42,162 nt of DNA from Lautropia sp. (GTDB lineage Bacteria; Pseudomonadota; Gammaproteobacteria; Burkholderiales; Burkholderiaceae_E): the NCBI GenBank assembly GCA_030532895.1, contig JAUNKF010000024.1, positions 8,466 to 50,627 of the forward strand, read 5' to 3'. A program made the translations under genes and the position numbers. Below are positions 23,338-31,280 of this stretch, in pieces; position 1 is the stretch's first letter, and every line of letters starts with the position of its first letter. Under the pieces are notes generated by a model, which saw only the letters and a list, made by a program, of their open reading frames with translations, did no database searches and was not told the origin of the DNA.

Positions 23338-23985
23338 ATGAAGTTGTATACCTATTTCCGCAGCTCGGCCGCGTACCGGGTTCGTATTGCCCTCAACCTG
23401 AAAGGGCTGCCTTATGAGTCGGTGCCGGTGCATCTGGTGCGTGGGGGCGGCGAGCAACATCAGGCGGCTTATCGTGCTGTGAATCCAGCCGGTCTAGTGC
23501 CGGCGTTGGTGGATGATGCCGGGCAGGTGCTGACCCAGTCTCTCGCGATCATCGAGTATCTGGAAGAGACGCATCCCACGCCCGCCCTGTTGCCTTCAGG
23601 CGCGCTCGATCGGGCCAGGGTACGGGCACTCGCACAGGCCATCGCCTGCGACACGCACCCGCTCAACAACACGAGAGTGCTGCAATACCTCGGAAAGTCA
23701 TTGGGGGCTGACGAAAGCGCACGCCAAGCTTGGTATCGCCACTGGGTGGCCGTCGGGCTGGGGGCTGTCGAACGCTTGCTCGCGGCCGATCCGAAGACGG
23801 GGGATTTCTGTCATGGCGATACGCCAGGTCTGGCCGATTGCTGCCTCGTGCCGCAGGTGTTCAACGCCCGGCGTTTCGATTGCGACCTGAGTGCCATGCC
23901 GATGGTCGAGCGCATCGTGGCCAACTGTGAGCGCCTGCCGGCTTTTCAGGCTGCAGCGCCAGCTCAGCAGCCTGATGCTGAATGA
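23338..23985 (+). CDS. maiA: Maleylacetoacetate (or maleylpyruvate) isomerase, zeta-class GST
   Basis: A 215-residue glutathione S-transferase-fold isomerase. The zeta motif appears as YFRSSAAYRVRIALNLKG (residues 6-23), followed by AVNPAGLVPAL and LTQSLAIIEYLEE, and a C-terminal helical domain. It uses glutathione to convert a cis (maleyl) ring-opening product to the trans (fumaryl) form consumed by the FAH enzyme encoded at 18739. The chosen ATG has AAGGAG upstream; the frame is open further up but without a site. The presence of this enzyme is the main evidence that the cluster uses a gentisate- or homogentisate-like ring-opening route. Confidence 0.92.
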   Translation: MKLYTYFRSSAAYRVRIALNLKGLPYESVPVHLVRGGGEQHQAAYRAVNPAGLVPALVDDAGQVLTQSLAIIEYLEETHPTPALLPSGALDRARVRALAQAIACDTHPLNNTRVLQYLGKSLGADESARQAWYRHWVAVGLGAVERLLAADPKTGDFCHGDTPGLADCCLVPQVFNARRFDCDLSAMPMVERIVANCERLPAFQAAAPAQQPDAE

Positions 23986-24178
23986 GCTTGGACGGCGGTC
24001 GTGGGCCGCTAACGTCGCGCACCGGCCCATCTTGGCTACCTGCTTCTTGCCTGTGGCTCGGGCGATTGGGCTGTGAGGCTGCCATCACGATGCGCTTGCC
24101 CGATGAGGGGGAACCGGTGGGAACTGGACAGAGACATGGCTGCGTATGACCGGCAGTGAAGGCATGAAGGGCGATGCG

Positions 24179-25357
24179 ATGACACCCGAGCGGGTCGTGC
24201 TGATCCTGGCTTTGTTGCTGGGCTTGCAGCCTGTGACGACGGATCTTTATCTGCCGGGGCTACCCGCGCTTACCACCGAGTTGCAGGGCACGGTCAACCA
24301 GGCCCAGCTCACGCTTTCGGGTCTGTTGCTGTCTTTTGGCCTGTCGCAGCTCGTGTTCGGCCCGGTCTCGGATCGGGTCGGCCGTAGGCCGGTGTTGCTG
24401 GTTGGGCTGTCGCTGTATGGGGTGGCGGCCATTGGCAGTTGCCAGGCGTCTTCGATGGAAAGCCTGCTTTTCTGGCGCATCCTGCAAGGGGCGGCGCTGG
24501 GCGCGGGCGTTGTCTGCGCCAGGGCGGTGGTACGCGATCTGTACACCCCTGCCTTTGGCGCTCAGATCTTGAGCCGGGGGCTGTCAGGGCTGGGCGTCAT
24601 CGCCTGTTTGAGCCTGCCACTGGGCGGGGCGCTCGCCCATTGGTTCGGCTGGCGCGCAGCGCTGCTGGCTGTGAGCTTGTTCGGGATCGCCACGCTCGTC
24701 GTCATCTTTCGGTCGTTCCGTGAAACCTTGGCTCGGCCTGACCCGGAGGCACTTCAACCGCGCAAACTGTTGAAGACCTGGGCCAAGGTGTTGCGTCACC
24801 GGCGCTTCTGGGCTTTTGCCTTGGTGGCGGCCTGTACCTATGGCGGGTTGTTCACCTTTCTGGCCTCGTCTTCTTTCGTGTTCATCGAGTTGTTGGGCGT
24901 CTCGCGCCTCCTTTATGGCGTGATGATGTTCTCGATGGCCTTTGCTTACCTGTTAGGCACCTACCTGTGCCGTGCGCTGTTGAGGCGTTTCAGCCTGCAG
25001 AACACGGTGGCTTTGGGCGGTGTCTTCTCGCTGGCGGGGGGGACGCTGATGGGGGGGCTCAGCCTGGCGGGCATCGAGAGCGTTGCCGGCATTTTGTTGC
25101 CAATCTGGATCTTCATGCTGGGGCATGGCATCTTGCAGCCTTGTGGCCAGGCCGGTGCTGTCGGGCCATTCCCCGAGGCGGCCGGTGCCGCCTCGGCCTT
25201 GAGTGGCTGCCTGATGATGGTGCTGGCCTTTGGCATGGGTCAATGGCTCGGCTGGCAGGCCGATGGCACGGCCGTGCCGATGACGATGGGCATCTGGTTC
25301 TGGAGCGCGGTGACAGCCCTGGTTGCCTGGGGGCTGGTGCGGCCACAGTCCCAGTAG
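24179..25357 (+). CDS. MFS drug-resistance transporter, Bcr/CflA family
   Basis: A proton-driven exporter of 392 residues from the ATG at 24179, which has GAAGGG eight bases before it; in-frame ATGs at 24146 and 24164 are alternatives. There are about 12 membrane segments. The Bcr/CflA start LQPVTTDLYLPGLPAL and MFS motif A (GPVSDRVGRRPVLLVG) are clear, and RAVVRDLY matches motif C-adjacent sequence of the subfamily. It may expel a toxic phenolic or a sulfonamide/bicyclomycin-like drug. It is downstream of maiA by 193 bp and convergent with the lysine catabolic operon. Confidence 0.88.
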   Translation: MTPERVVLILALLLGLQPVTTDLYLPGLPALTTELQGTVNQAQLTLSGLLLSFGLSQLVFGPVSDRVGRRPVLLVGLSLYGVAAIGSCQASSMESLLFWRILQGAALGAGVVCARAVVRDLYTPAFGAQILSRGLSGLGVIACLSLPLGGALAHWFGWRAALLAVSLFGIATLVVIFRSFRETLARPDPEALQPRKLLKTWAKVLRHRRFWAFALVAACTYGGLFTFLASSSFVFIELLGVSRLLYGVMMFSMAFAYLLGTYLCRALLRRFSLQNTVALGGVFSLAGGTLMGGLSLAGIESVAGILLPIWIFMLGHGILQPCGQAGAVGPFPEAAGAASALSGCLMMVLAFGMGQWLGWQADGTAVPMTMGIWFWSAVTALVAWGLVRPQSQ

Positions 25358-25372
25358 CGCGTGTCATGCCAT
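25356..25372. repeat. Short repeat related to the dispersed element
   Basis: AGCGCGTGTCATGCCAT just after the MFS gene stop. One base differs from the copy at 27119-27135. On the opposite strand it reads ATGGCATGACACGCGCT, sharing CATGACACGC with repeat copy 3. Confidence 0.4.
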
Positions 25373-25432
25373 GGATGCGGGTCTGCGCCAGTCTGGCTGG
25401 GCTGGCATCACGGGCGTGAGCGGCGCACCCGT

Positions 25433-25507
25433 TGAGAAAGAACACGGGCCTGTCCCGCGCCATGCTGCCGACCCAAAGGGGGGCAACTTGTGCGATTCAG
25501 GCCCGTG
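25433..25507 (-). terminator. Probable terminator of the hglS-amaA-amaB operon
   Basis: On the minus strand, CACGGGCCTG and CAGGCCCGTG form a perfect ten-base stem closing a loop of 45 bases, followed by TTCTTTCTC. It lies 45 bp past the amaB stop. The large loop is unusual, so confidence is moderate. Confidence 0.45.
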
Positions 25508-25551
25508 AAGGCGCCGCCGGCCGTGGGGGGCCTGGCGGCAAGGCTCAGCGA

Positions 25552-27063
25552 TCAGATGTCGAACTTCACGCCCTGCGCCAGCGGCAGCTCGCGCGAGTAG
25601 TTGACGGTGTTGGTGGCGCGGCGCATGTAGGCTTTCCATGCGTCCGAGCCCGATTCGCGACCACCACCTGTTTCCTTCTCTCCCCCGAAAGCGCCACCGA
25701 TTTCGGCGCCCGAGGTGCCGATGTTGACGTTGGCAATGCCGCAATCAGAGGCGGCGAGAAACTGCTCGGCCTCGCGCAGATCGGTGGTGAAGATGGCCGA
25801 CGACAAGCCTTGCGGCACATCATTTTGCAGCGCAAGCGCCTCGTCGAGCTTTTCGTAGGTCAGCACGTAGAGGATCGGTGCAAAGGTTTCATGGCGCACC
25901 GTGTCGGTTTGGGCCGGCATCTCGACGATGGCCGGTTGCACATAGTAGGCATCGGCTGCCTGCTCGGCATTCACGCGCTTGCCGCCCACCAGCAATTTGC
26001 CGCCTTCGCCCTGTGCAGCGCTCAGTGCCTTCTCGAAGCCGTCGAAGCTGTCCTTGTCGATCAGCGGGCCAACCAGCGTACCGGCATCGAGCGGGGAGCC
26101 GATCGGCAGCTTTTCATAGGCGGCTTTCAGGCGGCTCACCAGCTGCTCCTTCACACTGCTGTGCACGATCAGGCGACGGGTGGTGGTGCAACGCTGGCCT
26201 GCCGTGCCGGCCGCTGCAAAAGCGATGCCGCGCAGCGCCAGATCCAGATCAGCGCTTGGCGTCACGATGACGGCGTTGTTGCCGCCCAGCTCCAGGAGCG
26301 AACGGCCAAAGCGCTGCGCCACACGCGGGCCGACGGCGCGACCCATCCGGGTGCTGCCGGTGGCCGAGATCAGCGGCACTTTCGGGCTGTCGACCAGCAC
26401 TTCACCCAGCGTGCGGTCGCCCAGCACGAGCTGGTTCAGGTTGGCAGGTGCCGAACCGAAACGCTTGGCCGCACGCTCGAACAGTGCTTGCGTGGCAAGC
26501 GCGGTCAGCGGAGTTTTTTCCGAGGGTTTCCACAGGACGGCGTTGCCGCACACCAGGGCAAGCGCCGTGTTCCAGGCCCAGACGGCCACCGGGAAATTGA
26601 ACGCGGTGATCACGCCCACCACGCCGAGCGGATGCCAGGTTTCCATCATCCGGTGGTCGGGCCGTTCGGAGGCGATGGTGAGGCCATAAAGCTGGCGCGA
26701 CAGACCGACTGCAAAATCGCAGATGTCGATCATTTCCTGCACTTCGCCCAAGCCTTCGGTCAGGATCTTGCCGGCTTCGAGCGAGACCAGCTGGCCCAGC
26801 GCTTCCTTCTCGGCACGCAGCTCTTCACCGAGCAGCCGAACCAGCTCGCCACGTTGCGGGGCAGGCACCGTGCGCCAGGCTTCAAAGGCTTGCTGGGCGT
26901 TGTCGATCAGCTGCTTGACTGTGTCGGCGCTTTGCGTGGGAACTTGACCGATCACTGCCCCGTCGATGGGACTGGTGACGACGAGATCACCGTTCTGATA
27001 CAGCGCGGGGTCGACGCCGAGCTGCTTCAGGATGTTGTGGGTGGTTTCAGTGGATTTGTTCAT
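25552..27063 (-). CDS. amaB: L-piperidine-6-carboxylate / aminoadipate semialdehyde dehydrogenase
   Basis: A 503-residue aldehyde dehydrogenase of the ALDH7 (antiquitin) type. It oxidises piperideine-6-carboxylate (aminoadipate semialdehyde) to L-2-aminoadipate with NAD. Key residues: N156 in AFNFPVAVW, K179 in LWKPSEKTP, E258 in LLELGGNN and the nucleophile C292 in GQRCTTTRR. The C-terminal GGAFGGEKETGGGRESGSD is typical of ALDH7. It is the third gene of the operon hglS-amaA-amaB, 98 bp after amaA, and this gap contains a short repeat copy (27119-27135). Assignment rests on both family and neighbourhood. Confidence 0.93.
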   Translation of the reverse strand: MNKSTETTHNILKQLGVDPALYQNGDLVVTSPIDGAVIGQVPTQSADTVKQLIDNAQQAFEAWRTVPAPQRGELVRLLGEELRAEKEALGQLVSLEAGKILTEGLGEVQEMIDICDFAVGLSRQLYGLTIASERPDHRMMETWHPLGVVGVITAFNFPVAVWAWNTALALVCGNAVLWKPSEKTPLTALATQALFERAAKRFGSAPANLNQLVLGDRTLGEVLVDSPKVPLISATGSTRMGRAVGPRVAQRFGRSLLELGGNNAVIVTPSADLDLALRGIAFAAAGTAGQRCTTTRRLIVHSSVKEQLVSRLKAAYEKLPIGSPLDAGTLVGPLIDKDSFDGFEKALSAAQGEGGKLLVGGKRVNAEQAADAYYVQPAIVEMPAQTDTVRHETFAPILYVLTYEKLDEALALQNDVPQGLSSAIFTTDLREAEQFLAASDCGIANVNIGTSGAEIGGAFGGEKETGGGRESGSDAWKAYMRRATNTVNYSRELPLAQGVKFDI

Positions 27064-27118
27064 GAATGATCAGCTTCCTGATGAGATGTTGTTCCGTCAA
27101 AGGCATGCAGCTGTGAGC

Positions 27119-27135
27119 AGCGCATGTCATGCCAT
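27119..27135. repeat. Short repeat related to the dispersed element
   Basis: AGCGCATGTCATGCCAT in the gap between amaA and amaB, matching 25356-25372 at 16 of 17 positions. The two copies bracket the amaB gene in the same orientation. Confidence 0.4.
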
Positions 27136-27161
27136 CCTTGGTCTGGTGCGTTGGCCTGGCA

Positions 27162-28445
27162 TCAAAGCCGGGCATCCACGGCATGGGCCGCGATTGCACC
27201 GTATTCATAACAGGTTTCCCGCAGGTGCTTGTGCGAGGCTTCACCCGGCTCGGTGAGCGGTAATGGCATCTCATCGATGCCGAGCCGGCCCAGCACGAGC
27301 TGGGCCAATTGGTGGCCGAAGACGGTGCCTGGTGAAATGCCGCGCCCGTTGTAGCCGGTGATGCAGAAGGTGTTGCGCGCCAGCTGGTGAAAGCGTGGCA
27401 GGGCATCGGGGGTGGTGCCGATCTGCCCATACCAGGCGTGTTCGAACTCGACCTTGCCCAGCTCGGGAAACAATCGGGCGAGCGCCCGGCGACCCCAGTC
27501 GGCATGGACATGCGCACCCAAGCCCCGGATGGCGCCCACGCTACCGAAGACCAGTCGACCGTCCCGATCATAGCGGAACGAGGAGAGGATCTTGCGGGTG
27601 TCCCAGGCGCCCTCCCGGTTGGGCAGGATGCGAGCCTGTTGTTCGGGGCTGAGCGGGCGGGTGGCCATGTTGAAGTAGGGCAGTCGCGTCAGTTGCTGCT
27701 GCAACTGTGGCCAGACACGGCCCGTGTAGGCGTTGGTGGCCACCAGCATCCAGTCGGCTTTCACGTGGCCGCCTGCCGTATCGAGCTGCCAGTGCGTCTG
27801 GTGGTCGTGCGCGGCCGTGATGCGGCTTTTGGTGTAGAGCTGCGCACCGGCTTGTTGGGCAGCCCGCGCCAGGCCGCGAGCATAGGCCAGTGGCTGGATC
27901 GTGCCGGCGCGGCGGTCGAGCAGGCTACCGACATAGGCTTCGGTGCCGACGGCACGACGGGTCGCCTCGGCGTCCAGCAGCTCGACCGGTGCGCCCAGCG
28001 CCTTCCATTGTTCCCAGCGATGTTGCAGATCCTCGAAGCCGGCAGCATCGTTGGCACAGTGCAGCGTACCCTGATGCACGGCCTGACAATCCATCTGGTG
28101 GCGTTTGACGAGCTGAAAGACCATGGCGGGGCCATCGCCCAGCAGATGCAGCAGCCGGTGTCCGTACACCGGGCCGAGCAGTTTGGGCAGTGTTTCCGGC
28201 GTGACCCACAGGCCCGCGTTGACGAGACCCACGTTGCGGCCAGACCCCCCGAAGCCGATGTCCTCCGCTTCCAGCAGAGCCACCTTCGCGCCCCCCTCAC
28301 TCAGGTGGAGCGCGGCCGACAGGCCCGTATAGCCGCCACCGATGATGGCAACATCCACCTCGATGTTGCCGTCCAGTGGCCGGGTTTCGGGTGCCGGTGG
28401 GGCCGAGACTTCCCATAGGCCGTGGCTGCGCGGATCGCCGTTCAT
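27162..28445 (-). CDS. amaA: L-pipecolate oxidase (FAD-dependent)
   Basis: A 427-residue DAO-family flavoprotein that oxidises L-pipecolate to piperideine-6-carboxylate. The FAD motif DVAIIGGGYTGLSAALHL sits at about 31-48 (G36, G38, G41), followed by GFGGSGRNVGLVNAG, where flavin attachment or binding residues lie in relatives. The C-terminal FCITGYNGRGISPGTVFG is diagnostic of the DadA/AmaA group. The start overlaps the hglS stop by four bases. Between hglS and amaB the pipecolate role is well supported; other amino acid oxidases of this family would fit the sequence but not the context as well. Confidence 0.92.
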   Translation of the reverse strand: MNGDPRSHGLWEVSAPPAPETRPLDGNIEVDVAIIGGGYTGLSAALHLSEGGAKVALLEAEDIGFGGSGRNVGLVNAGLWVTPETLPKLLGPVYGHRLLHLLGDGPAMVFQLVKRHQMDCQAVHQGTLHCANDAAGFEDLQHRWEQWKALGAPVELLDAEATRRAVGTEAYVGSLLDRRAGTIQPLAYARGLARAAQQAGAQLYTKSRITAAHDHQTHWQLDTAGGHVKADWMLVATNAYTGRVWPQLQQQLTRLPYFNMATRPLSPEQQARILPNREGAWDTRKILSSFRYDRDGRLVFGSVGAIRGLGAHVHADWGRRALARLFPELGKVEFEHAWYGQIGTTPDALPRFHQLARNTFCITGYNGRGISPGTVFGHQLAQLVLGRLGIDEMPLPLTEPGEASHKHLRETCYEYGAIAAHAVDARL

Positions 28446-29827
28446 GCTGCCAGCCGCTGGTAACGGGACTGGATGGCCGCAAGCGAATCGGCTTGTGCCT
28501 GAGCGTAGAGGGCGATTTCGTCCAGCACCTTCGCTTGCAGCGCCTGCTCGAACACGGCCTGGGCGGCATTGGCCGCATAGCTCTTCTGCTCCGTGCCGCC
28601 GAGGTTCGATTGGAAGATGCCGGCCGCGCTGACGGGCAGAAAATCTTCATAGACGATCGGGTAGGCGGCCAGTGCCCCTTGGCTGATCAACTGTTCCGTG
28701 TCCCAAGCTTGGCCTGCGTCGGCGGCCTGTTGCAGGGCAGCTTCGTCCTTCACGACATAACGGAAGAAGGCCAGGCCCTGGCGGCGGATGTCGTCCAGAT
28801 CATCAGGGAATTGGGTGAACGCCGTTTCCAGGCGTGACTGGTAGTCGGGGCTGGCATTGCCCACGTTGCCGATTTCCCGCACATTGGCGAGCAGCTGGTC
28901 ATAGAGTGCCCGACCCTTGCGTGTGAGCGCCATGCCGCGTTGTTCGATCTCCCCGAAGCGGGCCGTGTGGGTGCCGGGCTTGTCATCGCCCACGAAGCGC
29001 ACCGGTTCTTCCAGGGCCTTGAAGCTCGTTTGGCGCAGCAGAATGGCTTGCTGGCGGGTGGGGGGACCTTCGACCACGTCCTTGGCGCTGATGCCCCGGC
29101 GAGGCATTTCGGCCTGCACGGCGTCGATATCGAGGGTGCGTGGTGTGAGGTGGTTGATGTGCGGCCCCTTGAAGCTGACCACGTCGGCAATCAGCCGGTG
29201 TGCGTCATGCAGGCGCTGATAGGTGTTCGCATCCACCGTGGCATCGCTGTGCCAACGGAAGGTTTCGAGCACTTCGGCCACGAACTCGTCGGCTTGGGCA
29301 TCATCCAGTCCCCCCTGCTGCTCGGCCACATCGGCCAGCGCCAAGGCTCGCGCCGAGAAAATCTGCCGCTTGGCGAGAATGTCTGCTGCCTGCTGGCGCA
29401 GGGATTCGTCCGCAATCAGCTCCAGTCGCAAGAGCGAGGTGAAGACGCGAAACGGGTTACGACGCAGTGATTCATCGCTCACCGGACGGAAAGCCGTCGA
29501 GTGAACCGGGACGCCAGCCACCGACAGGTCATAGTAGCCCACCGGATGCATGCCCATCACCTTGAACACCCGGCGTGCATTGGACAGCTCTTCGGGCAGG
29601 CCCAGCCGGATCGCCCCGTGACGTTCGACATCCAGACGATCCAGCTCGTCGGTGTCGCGCAGTGCCTGTTCCACCTCGGGGTGGGCTTTCAGGTAGTTGG
29701 CGTTGATGTCCGCCACCAGATCGAGCAGTGTGCCGTATTGGGGCACTTCCGCGCGGTACATCTTCGACATGGCGCTGGAGAAGCGGGTGCGGATCTCGTC
29801 AGGACTGACCAGGGTTCGGGTGCTCAT
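28442..29827 (-). CDS. hglS: 2-oxoadipate dioxygenase/decarboxylase (D-2-hydroxyglutarate synthase)
   Basis: A 461-residue DUF1338/YdcJ-family iron enzyme converting 2-oxoadipate to D-2-hydroxyglutarate in lysine degradation. Residues matching the Pseudomonas HglS active site are at the same positions: H70 and R74 (DVERHGAIRL) and H226 (GPHINHLTPR). The glutamate ligand lies in FGEIEQRG (E293 or E295). The fold is VOC-like. It is the first gene of the lysine operon, divergent from a LysR regulator, and its leader contains three CGTnTCAG repeats. The D-lysine/pipecolate route feeds in here after an aminotransferase step whose gene is not in this window. Confidence 0.93.
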   Translation of the reverse strand: MSTRTLVSPDEIRTRFSSAMSKMYRAEVPQYGTLLDLVADINANYLKAHPEVEQALRDTDELDRLDVERHGAIRLGLPEELSNARRVFKVMGMHPVGYYDLSVAGVPVHSTAFRPVSDESLRRNPFRVFTSLLRLELIADESLRQQAADILAKRQIFSARALALADVAEQQGGLDDAQADEFVAEVLETFRWHSDATVDANTYQRLHDAHRLIADVVSFKGPHINHLTPRTLDIDAVQAEMPRRGISAKDVVEGPPTRQQAILLRQTSFKALEEPVRFVGDDKPGTHTARFGEIEQRGMALTRKGRALYDQLLANVREIGNVGNASPDYQSRLETAFTQFPDDLDDIRRQGLAFFRYVVKDEAALQQAADAGQAWDTEQLISQGALAAYPIVYEDFLPVSAAGIFQSNLGGTEQKSYAANAAQAVFEQALQAKVLDEIALYAQAQADSLAAIQSRYQRLAA

Positions 29828-29868
29828 GGTAGTGGGCCGGCAATCGGAAAAGGGTGGAGAGAAGGCTG

Positions 29869-29913
29869 CGTGTCAGTCCGTTTCAGAATAGGTCGGATGT
29901 TGCGTCTCAGAAT
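29869..29913. promoter_or_regulatory. CGTnTCAG direct repeats in the hglS leader
   Basis: CGTGTCAG (29869), CGTTTCAGAAT (29879) and CGTCTCAGAAT (29903). The last two share eleven bases with one mismatch. On the minus strand they read ATTCTGAAACG and ATTCTGAGACG and frame a possible promoter, TTCTGA-16 bases-TATTCT, pointing to hglS. Candidate binding sites for the divergent regulator. Confidence 0.4.
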
Positions 29914-30084
29914 GGGCTGACGAACGAAGCCGTGAGCCATGCAGGGGCGCCGGATGCGTCTCCTATAGGTAAAAACCCTTATCTTCCTGTATTTGAAGGG
30001 GTTTTGAAGGTGTTTTCACCTGCGCTGCTCAGATGAACTTTAGCAGGGGCCGGCGCCACCGTGAATGATGATTGAGAACGGCAT

Positions 30085-30101
30085 CATTCCAAAATGGAAT
30101 G
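30085..30101. promoter_or_regulatory. LysR-type box (T-N11-A) before the LysR gene
   Basis: CATTCC, AAAAT, GGAATG: a perfect six-base inverted repeat with a five-base centre, containing the ATTCC-N5-GGAAT (T-N11-A) form expected of LysR sites. It lies 148 bp before the LysR start and about 260 bp before hglS. Confidence 0.5.
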
Positions 30102-30248
30102 CAGTGCGCGACAATCAAGCCCAATGAGTGGGTATCCGTCCGCTGGCTGTGGCGGGTCATCCGGATATCCGTTGTTTCATGATGGAGAGAGGCGGTTAGG
30201 CGCTGGCGAACAAGCTGTGGCGCGCTGGTGCCTGCCTCACCACTGGCC

Positions 30249-31160
30249 ATGATCATTCCCCGACGATTTTTACCGCCCATGCAGGTCTTGCGGGCCTTTG
30301 AGGCCAGCGCGCGGCTGCTCAGCTTCACGGCAGCCGCCCAGGAGCTGAATCTCACGCAGAGCGCCGTCAGCCGACAGGTGAAGGCGCTGGAAGAGCTGCT
30401 CGGGGGGGAACTGTTCGTGCGGGATCGGCAAACGGTTCGCCTGACGGCAGCTGGTGAGATCTATGCGCATGAGGTTCGCCAAGCGTTGCAGCGCCTCGCG
30501 GGGGCCACGCTGGGCTTTCGGGCCAACCCAGGGGAGGGGAGCTTGCGGCTGGCCGTGTTGCCCACCTTCGGGGCACGCTGGCTGGCCCCCCGGCTGTCAG
30601 CCTTTCTGGCAGCCCATCCAGGGGTCAGCATCAACCTGTTGACCCGGCCGGTACCGGTGGATTTCCGCACCGAGCCGGTCGATGCTGCCATTCATTTCGG
30701 CATGCCCGACTGGCCGGGAGCCGAGCTGGATCATCTGATGTCCGAAACGGTGGTGCCGGTTTGCAGTCCCGGCTTCAGGGCGCAGCACGCCATCCACGGC
30801 CCGGCCGACCTGCTTCGGCTGCCGCTCTTGCATCTGGCCTCTCGGCCCGATGCCTGGGAGCGGTGGTTCACGGAGTATGGGGTCGTTTTCGAGCAGGTGC
30901 GGGGGATGTTGCTCGATCAGTTCCTGATGGCGGCACAGGCGGCGGTGGCCGGGCTTGGGGTGGCTTTACTGCCCACGTTCCTGTGCGAGCAGGAGCTGGC
31001 ACGGGGTGAGCTGGTGAAGGCGCTTGATGCGCCGCTGCAAAGCAGCGGCAGCTATTATCTTGCTTGGCCGGCTGGGCGCGGTAGCTATCCGCCGCTGGCG
31101 AGTTTTAGGGCCTGGCTCAGGGGGCAGGCAGGGCAGCCGGTGCAGCGTGGGGATGAATAA
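30249..31160 (+). CDS. LysR-family regulator (GcvA-like) of the lysine/pipecolate operon
   Basis: A 303-residue LysR protein from the ATG at 30249 (MIIPRRFLPPMQVLRAFEASAR), a GcvA-type beginning; the frame is also open from a GTG at 30228. The helix-turn-helix runs about 14-70 (FTAAAQELNLTQSAVSRQ). The effector domain contains LAVLPTFGARWLAPRL and VDAAIHFGMPDWPG, typical of the GcvA group. It is divergent from hglS-amaA-amaB, and in P. putida a LysR gene occupies the matching place. Its last codons and stop lie inside dispersed repeat copy 3, so the repeat supplies the C-terminus (QRGDE). Confidence 0.9.
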   Translation: MIIPRRFLPPMQVLRAFEASARLLSFTAAAQELNLTQSAVSRQVKALEELLGGELFVRDRQTVRLTAAGEIYAHEVRQALQRLAGATLGFRANPGEGSLRLAVLPTFGARWLAPRLSAFLAAHPGVSINLLTRPVPVDFRTEPVDAAIHFGMPDWPGAELDHLMSETVVPVCSPGFRAQHAIHGPADLLRLPLLHLASRPDAWERWFTEYGVVFEQVRGMLLDQFLMAAQAAVAGLGVALLPTFLCEQELARGELVKALDAPLQSSGSYYLAWPAGRGSYPPLASFRAWLRGQAGQPVQRGDE

Positions 31161-31174
31161 GTTCATGACACGCC
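31143..31174. repeat. Dispersed repeat, copy 3
   Basis: CAGCGTGGGGATGAATAAG followed by TTCATGACACGCC, matching copies 1 and 2 at most positions. The TAA at 31158 within it is the LysR stop codon. The sequence after it, CCAAGCGCTT, is shared with the partial copy at 33551-33574. Confidence 0.6.
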
Positions 31175-31231
31175 CCAAGCGCTTCATCGGCCGCTTGCGA
31201 CGGCTGATGGCCCAGCTTCTCCCGTGTCAGC

Positions 31232-31269
31232 AAGGGCGGTGCCGGCTCCTGTCATGCCGGCTTGCCCTT
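31232..31269. terminator. Hairpin between convergent genes
   Basis: AAGGGC and GCCCTT enclose a second stem formed by two copies of GCCGGC with a nine-base loop. Located between the LysR end and the DUF4153 end. No T run on either strand, so terminator function is only suggested. Confidence 0.35.
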
Positions 31270-31280
31270 CAAGCGTCTGT

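Larger units (their letters stand above)
29828..30248. other. Divergent intergenic region between hglS and LysR
   Basis: 421 bp without a convincing gene. It contains three CGTnTCAG boxes near hglS (29869-29910), an AT-richer stretch near 29960-30010 with CCTATAGG, the LysR-type palindrome at 30085-30101 and a perfect ten-base palindrome CGGATATCCG (30162-30171). It presumably holds both promoters. Confidence 0.55.

Noticed and set aside
25432-27069. A 545-codon plus-strand frame opposite amaB
   Set aside because: amaB is unmistakable as an aldehyde dehydrogenase; the opposite frame has no family pattern.
1953-31174. Reading the dispersed repeat as phage or island attachment sites
   Set aside because: No integrase, tRNA or mobile genes lie between or beside the copies, and the intervening DNA is ordinary catabolic genes.
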